From positions 1-11,784 of the forward strand of contig JBLHRR010000169.1 of NCBI GenBank assembly GCA_047626155.1: a stretch of DNA of 11,784 nucleotides, written 5' to 3'. Source of the DNA: CALGLS01 sp047626155. GTDB lineage: Bacteria; Bacteroidota; Bacteroidia; Chitinophagales; Saprospiraceae. A program made the translations under genes and the position numbers. Under the pieces are notes generated by a model that was not told the DNA's origin, ran no database searches, and worked only from the letters and a program-made list of their open reading frames with translations. This document shows positions 8,301-11,784 of the stretch, in pieces; within the stretch, counting starts at the first letter, position 1, and every line of letters starts with the position of its first letter.

Positions 8301-11300
8301 GAGCTGAATGTCAATACTTTGGGCACTTATGGTGTAACAGTCACGGATGCAAATGGCTGTACTGGAGAAGACGAAATCAACATAATGGTTAATACCAATC
8401 CAGAACCAGCCATTGCTGGTTCAACAAGTTTTTGTTCCGGATCTAGCACTACATTGGATGCTGGAGGTTCTTACGACACTTACCTTTGGTCGGACAATTC
8501 CGGCAATCAAACCCTTAATGTAGGAGTGACTGGAAACTATAGTGTAACCGTTACAGATGGCAATGGCTGTACTGGAGAAGCAGCTGTAATGGTTGATGAA
8601 AGTAATTCTTTAAACCCGGTAATTACTGGAAACCTCGAATATTGTGTAGGTGGTTCAACAGTATTAGATGCAGGTACAGGTTTTGATTCTTATCTATGGA
8701 CGGATAGTTCTATAGGCCAAACATTTGACGTGACGGGGCCCGGGGATTATGCTGTCACCGTTACCGATGGTAGTGGTTGTTCTGGGGAAACATTAGTTTC
8801 TGTTCTAGAGAACAATTTACCTTCCCTAACTATTTCTGGAAATATTCCGATTTGTACCGGAGCGGAAATTACATTGAATGCTGGAAATGGATTTGATACC
8901 TATATCTGGTCAGATATGTCTTTAAATCAAACACTTCTAGTGGAGGCCGGTGGTACTTTTTCCGTAGTAGTAACTGACGCCAATAATTGCTCTAATGAAG
9001 CTACTGTTGATGTGGTTGAAAATCCAAATCCAATTCCTGTCATTAGCGGCGATTCAGATTTTTGTGTTGGTGAAGTAGTCACCTTAGCAACTGGAATTTA
9101 TGATCAATATGAATGGTCAGATAATTCTGGAAATGCGACTTTGGATATTACAACTGGCGGGACTTATGCTGTAATTGTAACGGATACAAATAATTGTACT
9201 GGAGAGGCTCAATTCAATGTTGTAGAAAATCAATTACCGGAACCAACAATTAATGGTGATCCAAATTATTGTGAAGGAAGTATGGCCTCCATAAGCGTAA
9301 ACGAAATTTTTGCTGATTATAATTGGTCAAATACCGCCATCACCCAATCTATAAATATTAACACACCCGGCAATTTGGATCTCGTTGTTACTGATGCGAA
9401 TGGCTGCATGGGGACAACTAGTATTCTAATTGTAGAAAACCCGAACCCTACACCACAAATTGCGGGTTCGACAACCTTCTGTATAGGTTCTTCTACCATT
9501 ATAGATGCTGGTGCCGGCTTCGATCAATATCAATGGTCGGATGGCTCTGCTAACCAGACATTAGAAACTCCTGTTCCCGGACCCTATTCTGTGATCGTCA
9601 TAGATAACAATGGTTGTACAGGAACTGATAACATAGCTATTACAGAGAGCCAAGTGCTAGAACCAATCATCGCAGGAGATCTTAATTTGTGTGATGGAGA
9701 AAACTCCACACTTGACGCCGGAGCCGGTTTTACTACCTATCTCTGGTCTACAGGAGCCGAAACACAAACGATAAACACAAGTACTACTGATGATTACACG
9801 GTGACCGTTTCTGATTCACAAGGTTGTACTGGAGAAACTATGGCCTCTTTAGTTGTTAATCAAAATCCTTCCGTAGCTATCACAGGAGAGACTGTTTTCT
9901 GCACAGGAGAAGTGACTACTTTAGATGCAGGAACTGGTTATGACTCTTACTCCTGGTCCAATGGTTCGCTTAGTCAAACCATCAATGTTACCGAAGGAAA
10001 TACTTATACCGTGACCGTTAGTAATGTAAGTGGCTGTACAAATGAGAGTAGCTTAATCGCTATAGAGAATCAAGTACCCACTCCTACTATTGTTGGTCCC
10101 AATTCATTTTGCATTGGAAACACAGTAACACTGGACGCAGGTGCAGGTTATGATGCTTACTCCTGGTCTGATGGTTCTATTACTCAAACCGTGATCATCT
10201 CTTCCGCCATAGCTATTAATGTCTTTGTTACAGATGCTAATGGTTGTACTGGAACTGACCAAGTTAACATTACAGAGAATGCTTCTCTTAGTCCAACTAT
10301 CAATGGAGTGCTGGCATTTTGCGATGGTGAAAACACAGTGTTAGATGCCGGAGCTGGATTTGAAAGTTACGAATGGACGACAGGGGAAGTAACGGAAACA
10401 ATTACAGTAAATGGTGGAGGAAGTTATACCGTAATCGTAACGGATGTAGACGGATGTAGTGGATCGGATAATGTGGCTATCACGGAATTCCAAAACCCTA
10501 ATCCAGTTATTGCTGGTTCGACAACTTTTTGTACCGGTAGCTCTGCAACCTTGGATGCCGGAGCTTATGCAAGCTACCTTTGGTCAGATGGAAGTATAGC
10601 TCAGACCATTACTGTGAATACCCCAGGTATGTACACCGTTGAGGTGGTAGATCAAAATACCTGTGTGGGACAGGCATTCATAAATGTAACAGAGAGTACT
10701 TCTTTAAGTCCTGTAATCTCTGGTAGTCTCTCTTTCTGTGAAAATGGAAATACGACTTTGAATGCCGGAGCAGGTTTCGACACTTATCTGTGGACAGACG
10801 GCTCTGCTAATCAAACACTCGATGTTTTTGTAACTGGGTTTTATAGCGTAACAGTTTCTGATGGACAAGGATGTACGGGAATGACGACTGTTTCTGTAGG
10901 CGAAGTATTACCTCCAACAGCCTCTGTTTTGACAGAGGTCTCGACTTGTAATACTATTGCTGGAGGCTCTGTTTTAAACCTCTATGATTTAGTTGTTTCA
11001 GGAGATATGAATGGAATATGGACAGATACAGATAACTCTGGAGCTGTCGGACTTTTCAATGATTTAAATTTCAACAATATACCTGCTGGAAATTACAATT
11101 TTGTTTATACAACTAATAGTTCGATTCAACCTTGTACAGAAACAACGTATCCTGTAGTGCTCACGGTTATAGATTGTAATTGTCTGGATATACAATTTAT
11201 TCAAGCCGACCCATTATGTAATTCAGGAGATTTGTTGGATTTGACTACGCTTGAAAATACCTCGGAACCAGGAACATGGATTATTACCCAAGGCCCAGCA

Positions 11301-11784
11301 GGTGCTACTCCCGCGACGATAAATGGTAATACCTTCAGCGCTGTGGGGGCTGATGGGGGGGGATATATGTTAGAGTTTGAATTGATGAATGCGCAGCCAC
11401 CGGGATGCCCTCAGGAATTTCTTATTTCTGTAACAATAGACCTACCAGCAGAAGCAGGCAGTGTTACAATATCACCGGACTTCTGTGAGGAGGATAATCA
11501 ATTGGTAGATCTGGCTAGTCTCACAACTGGAGCTGATCTTAATGGCGCATGGACAGAAACGTCTATTGTTCCATCTCAGGGTGGGGTATTTGATCCAGTG
11601 AATGGCAGCTTCTCTACGGCAGGTCAGTCTTCGGGGATTTATACATTCCTATACACGGTCAGTTCTGGAGGAGCTTGTCCAGATGATTTTGTAGAAGTTA
11701 ACATGACTATCAATGATCTTCCGTCAGTAGTAACAGAAGCCACCGCAAACATTGATTGCTTGAACCCAACAACGGGTCTAAATG
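5334..11784 (+). CDS. Giant secreted multi-Ig-like repeat surface protein, 3' end missing
   Basis: A very large extracellular protein, most likely a cell-surface adhesin or surface-layer/gliding component. The ATG at 5334 begins a signal peptide (MRFSLLAICCLFTTISFSQ), probably cut after Ser18. The frame is open for 2150 codons and runs off the window. Domain order: N-terminal beta-sandwich-like domain (about 19-187); a PKD-like domain (193-286); an Ig-like domain (287-355); a SprB-like repeat with GLPGYSYEW and DFNGCTATES (357-433); another Ig-like domain (436-508); three 79-residue repeats (510-746); sixteen 69-70-residue repeats (747-1862); and C-terminal repeats of a third type (from 1863). 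Such proteins in Bacteroidota usually end in a T9SS sorting domain; that end is not in view. The composition is extreme: no lysine, arginine only at residues 2 and 114, one histidine seen (330), many Asp, Asn, Gly and Thr. No stop or frame slip occurs over 6.4 kb. The adhesin role is inferred from architecture. Confidence 0.93.
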   Translation, partial: MRFSLLAICCLFTTISFSQINDCIDAIVICANDDIGFNPNGAGLNDFADPDNNEGCIVALESNSAWYYFEIEAGAPIGLQIGFTISPNGGIGEDYDWAVFGPDVNCDNLGSPLRCSSSSATCGFCPETGIGNGTTDTSEGPGTGDGFVSLINVVPGQGFYLMIDNWAGTNNGFLMTWTGSAAPYLNCAAETPCVLVADAGIDVTECEDGNSFLLTGSSDGNDGAESYIWTGTNGGTAYLNNPNLQSPTVTLPNGVSGSITYTLTVTEGTCIATDEVVITVNPIPSVSLFPVGPFCPESQAVSLTASPFGGTWTGAPGGLFNPQTNGSGTHPVTYTYIDGNGCSNSAAIDIIVYNSPSVSISPDNPASFCTDDGVLLTATGSGGLPGYSYEWATPIGGGTDIDYFAFVEGSYDVLVTDFNGCTATESIVVIENYNPIVATVDPGPLCETIGFYTLMGTPSGGTWSGPFVSVTGNIFPSSIGEGAFSVTYTYTDEFGCSSADNLDVLITSPPLAIPTNNGPYCTGETIELFGNTDGNGANIIYFWEGPNGYVSNVQNPTNATASGSYSLLVTIDDCTSNPEFTTVVLAPTPDAVASNDGPYCPGQIIQINGNTSAQGTSTSYAWTGPNGYVSSIQNPNNATESGFYELIITVDGCESTPVFTEVSFNNAPDAEASNSGPYCIGDNILLSSSTNTSGTIISYSWTGPGGYVSLDQNPIDATVAGTYTVTIDVDGCQSAAVATQISINALPVPSITGDSEFCQGNTITIDAGLFSSYDWSDGTTNQTLEVNSNGTFSVTVTNAAGCSGEDQYTVIQNNNPVPNITGPSGFCTGESISLDAGVFNSYEWGDGTMNQTLGITTGATYSVTVTDGNGCTGEDQLEVIENMITTPTITGTLDFCNGEINTLDAGTYNQYLWTGGTNNQTLDVNTNGDYGVTVTDINGCTAEDMVTVNVNVNPTPVITGDDTFCEGASSTLDAGTFQGYLWSDGSANQELNVNTLGTYGVTVTDANGCTGEDEINIMVNTNPEPAIAGSTSFCSGSSTTLDAGGSYDTYLWSDNSGNQTLNVGVTGNYSVTVTDGNGCTGEAAVMVDESNSLNPVITGNLEYCVGGSTVLDAGTGFDSYLWTDSSIGQTFDVTGPGDYAVTVTDGSGCSGETLVSVLENNLPSLTISGNIPICTGAEITLNAGNGFDTYIWSDMSLNQTLLVEAGGTFSVVVTDANNCSNEATVDVVENPNPIPVISGDSDFCVGEVVTLATGIYDQYEWSDNSGNATLDITTGGTYAVIVTDTNNCTGEAQFNVVENQLPEPTINGDPNYCEGSMASISVNEIFADYNWSNTAITQSININTPGNLDLVVTDANGCMGTTSILIVENPNPTPQIAGSTTFCIGSSTIIDAGAGFDQYQWSDGSANQTLETPVPGPYSVIVIDNNGCTGTDNIAITESQVLEPIIAGDLNLCDGENSTLDAGAGFTTYLWSTGAETQTINTSTTDDYTVTVSDSQGCTGETMASLVVNQNPSVAITGETVFCTGEVTTLDAGTGYDSYSWSNGSLSQTINVTEGNTYTVTVSNVSGCTNESSLIAIENQVPTPTIVGPNSFCIGNTVTLDAGAGYDAYSWSDGSITQTVIISSAIAINVFVTDANGCTGTDQVNITENASLSPTINGVLAFCDGENTVLDAGAGFESYEWTTGEVTETITVNGGGSYTVIVTDVDGCSGSDNVAITEFQNPNPVIAGSTTFCTGSSATLDAGAYASYLWSDGSIAQTITVNTPGMYTVEVVDQNTCVGQAFINVTESTSLSPVISGSLSFCENGNTTLNAGAGFDTYLWTDGSANQTLDVFVTGFYSVTVSDGQGCTGMTTVSVGEVLPPTASVLTEVSTCNTIAGGSVLNLYDLVVSGDMNGIWTDTDNSGAVGLFNDLNFNNIPAGNYNFVYTTNSSIQPCTETTYPVVLTVIDCNCLDIQFIQADPLCNSGDLLDLTTLENTSEPGTWIITQGPAGATPATINGNTFSAVGADGGGYMLEFELMNAQPPGCPQEFLISVTIDLPAEAGSVTISPDFCEEDNQLVDLASLTTGADLNGAWTETSIVPSQGGVFDPVNGSFSTAGQSSGIYTFLYTVSSGGACPDDFVEVNMTINDLPSVVTEATANIDCLNPTTGLN
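5388..5891 (+). other. N-terminal beta-sandwich-like domain of the giant protein
   Basis: Residues 19-187. Features are NDCIDAIVICAND at the start, a SAWYYFEIEAG strand, an EDYDWAVFGPDVNC segment, the sole mature arginine in PLRCSSS (residue 114), and GFYLMIDNWAGTNNGF near the end. This combination recurs at the N-terminus of large exported Bacteroidota proteins. By pattern it resembles a CUB- or lectin-like sandwich with several Cys for disulfides. A binding function is plausible but not shown. Confidence 0.6.
6861..7571 (+). repeat. Three tandem 79-residue Ig-like repeats
   Basis: Coding repeats anchored on the Gly of NGPYC, NDGPYC and NSGPYC at 6885, 7122 and 7359, exactly 237 bp apart each time. 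Each unit has W-(E/T)-G-P-(N/G)-G-Y-V-S, then Q-N-P, A-T and a closing Cys in DDC, DGC or DGC. They are distinct from the later sixteen-repeat family but share the two-Cys, one-Trp plan. Confidence 0.85.
7572..10919 (+). repeat. Sixteen tandem 69-70-residue Ig-like repeats
   Basis: Conserved Ile of the opening motif (ITG, IAG, ISG, ING or IVG) lies at 7584, 7791, 7998, 8205, 8412, 8622, 8832, 9042, 9249, 9459, 9669, 9879, 10089, 10299, 10509 and 10716. Steps are 207 or 210 bp only. Consensus: P-x-I-x-G, F-C-x-G, T-L-D-A-G, Y-x-W-S-D-G, N-Q-T-L, Y-x-V-T-V-T-D, N-G-C-T-G-E, V-x-E-N. All sixteen units keep Y-x-W and two Cys, so an intradomain disulfide is likely. The 69/70 difference comes mainly from one residue after LDAG. 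Unit 9 has lost LDAG (reads SISVNE) and unit 13 has an atypical SSAIAINVFV strand. Confidence 0.93.
10920..11720 (+). repeat. Third repeat family in the C-terminal part
   Basis: Three longer Ig-like units follow the sixteen-repeat block. Each opens with a Cys segment (STCNT, DPLCN, SPDFCEE), then a LYDL, LLDLTTL or LVDLASL motif, then a G-x-W turn (NGIWTD, PGTWII, NGAWTE), and closes with a PCTE, GCPQ or ACPDD Cys before a beta strand. The spacing is less regular than in the other blocks. The protein continues past the window end. Confidence 0.7.
11355..11362 (+). other. G8 run inside the giant gene
   Basis: Eight consecutive G encode Gly2008-Gly2010 (GAT GGG GGG GGA TAT). A G5 run lies just upstream at 11345-11349. 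Long G runs are rare in this AT-rich gene and are known slippage sites. A one-base change would truncate the protein before its expected C-terminal sorting signal. Confidence 0.6.

Noticed and set aside
7572..10919. Regular ~207/210-bp periodicity as a CRISPR or satellite array
   Set aside because: The whole stretch is one open frame, period steps are multiples of three and conservation is at protein level; CRISPR units are far shorter.

Overview
The window looks like chromosomal DNA from a member of the Bacteroidota, probably a Saprospiria or Flavobacteriia-like marine or sludge bacterium. The evidence is AT-rich coding sequence, an ECF sigma / membrane anti-sigma pair in the style of that phylum, a secreted DUF4139-type protein, weak A-rich translation starts, and a giant multi-Ig-like surface protein of the type exported by the type IX secretion system (T9SS). 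The taxonomic call is inference; no rRNA is present.

Layout. (1) Positions 116-1665, minus strand: a two-gene sigma/anti-sigma operon, both genes interrupted. The ECF sigma gene (1048-1665) has one in-frame TAA between sigma-2 subregions. The anti-sigma gene (116-1037) is split by a one-base frame change at an eight-A run, exactly between its cytoplasmic domain and its membrane segment. (2) 1964-3601, plus strand: an intact 545-residue secreted DUF4139-like protein. (3) 3632-3693: a long imperfect hairpin just behind that gene. (4) 3715-4909: a complete IS630-family insertion sequence with about 30-bp terminal inverted repeats and a TA target duplication. Its transposase is split twice, once at a plausible -1 slippery A8 run and once by an apparent single-T loss before the catalytic Glu. 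(5) 4910-5333: a non-coding leader holding a 13-bp inverted repeat about 300 bp wide. (6) 5334 to the window end: the first 2150 codons of a giant secreted repeat protein with no stop.

The giant protein is the main object of interest. After a signal peptide it has an N-terminal beta-sandwich-like domain, four assorted Ig/PKD/SprB-like domains, three 79-residue repeats, sixteen 69-70-residue repeats in perfect register, then a third family of C-terminal repeats. In 2150 residues I find no lysine and only two arginines, one of them in the signal peptide. The 545-residue protein encoded just upstream has about fifty lysines. The sixteen-repeat block also shows signs of a five-unit superperiod, and a G8 run near codon 2008 is a candidate phase-variation site.

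Together the region looks like a surface-protein locus next to a decaying or recoded regulatory pair, with an IS inserted in the spacer upstream of the adhesin. The two long genes contain no frame errors over about 8 kb. That argues that the breaks in the sigma, anti-sigma and transposase genes are real rather than poor sequence.
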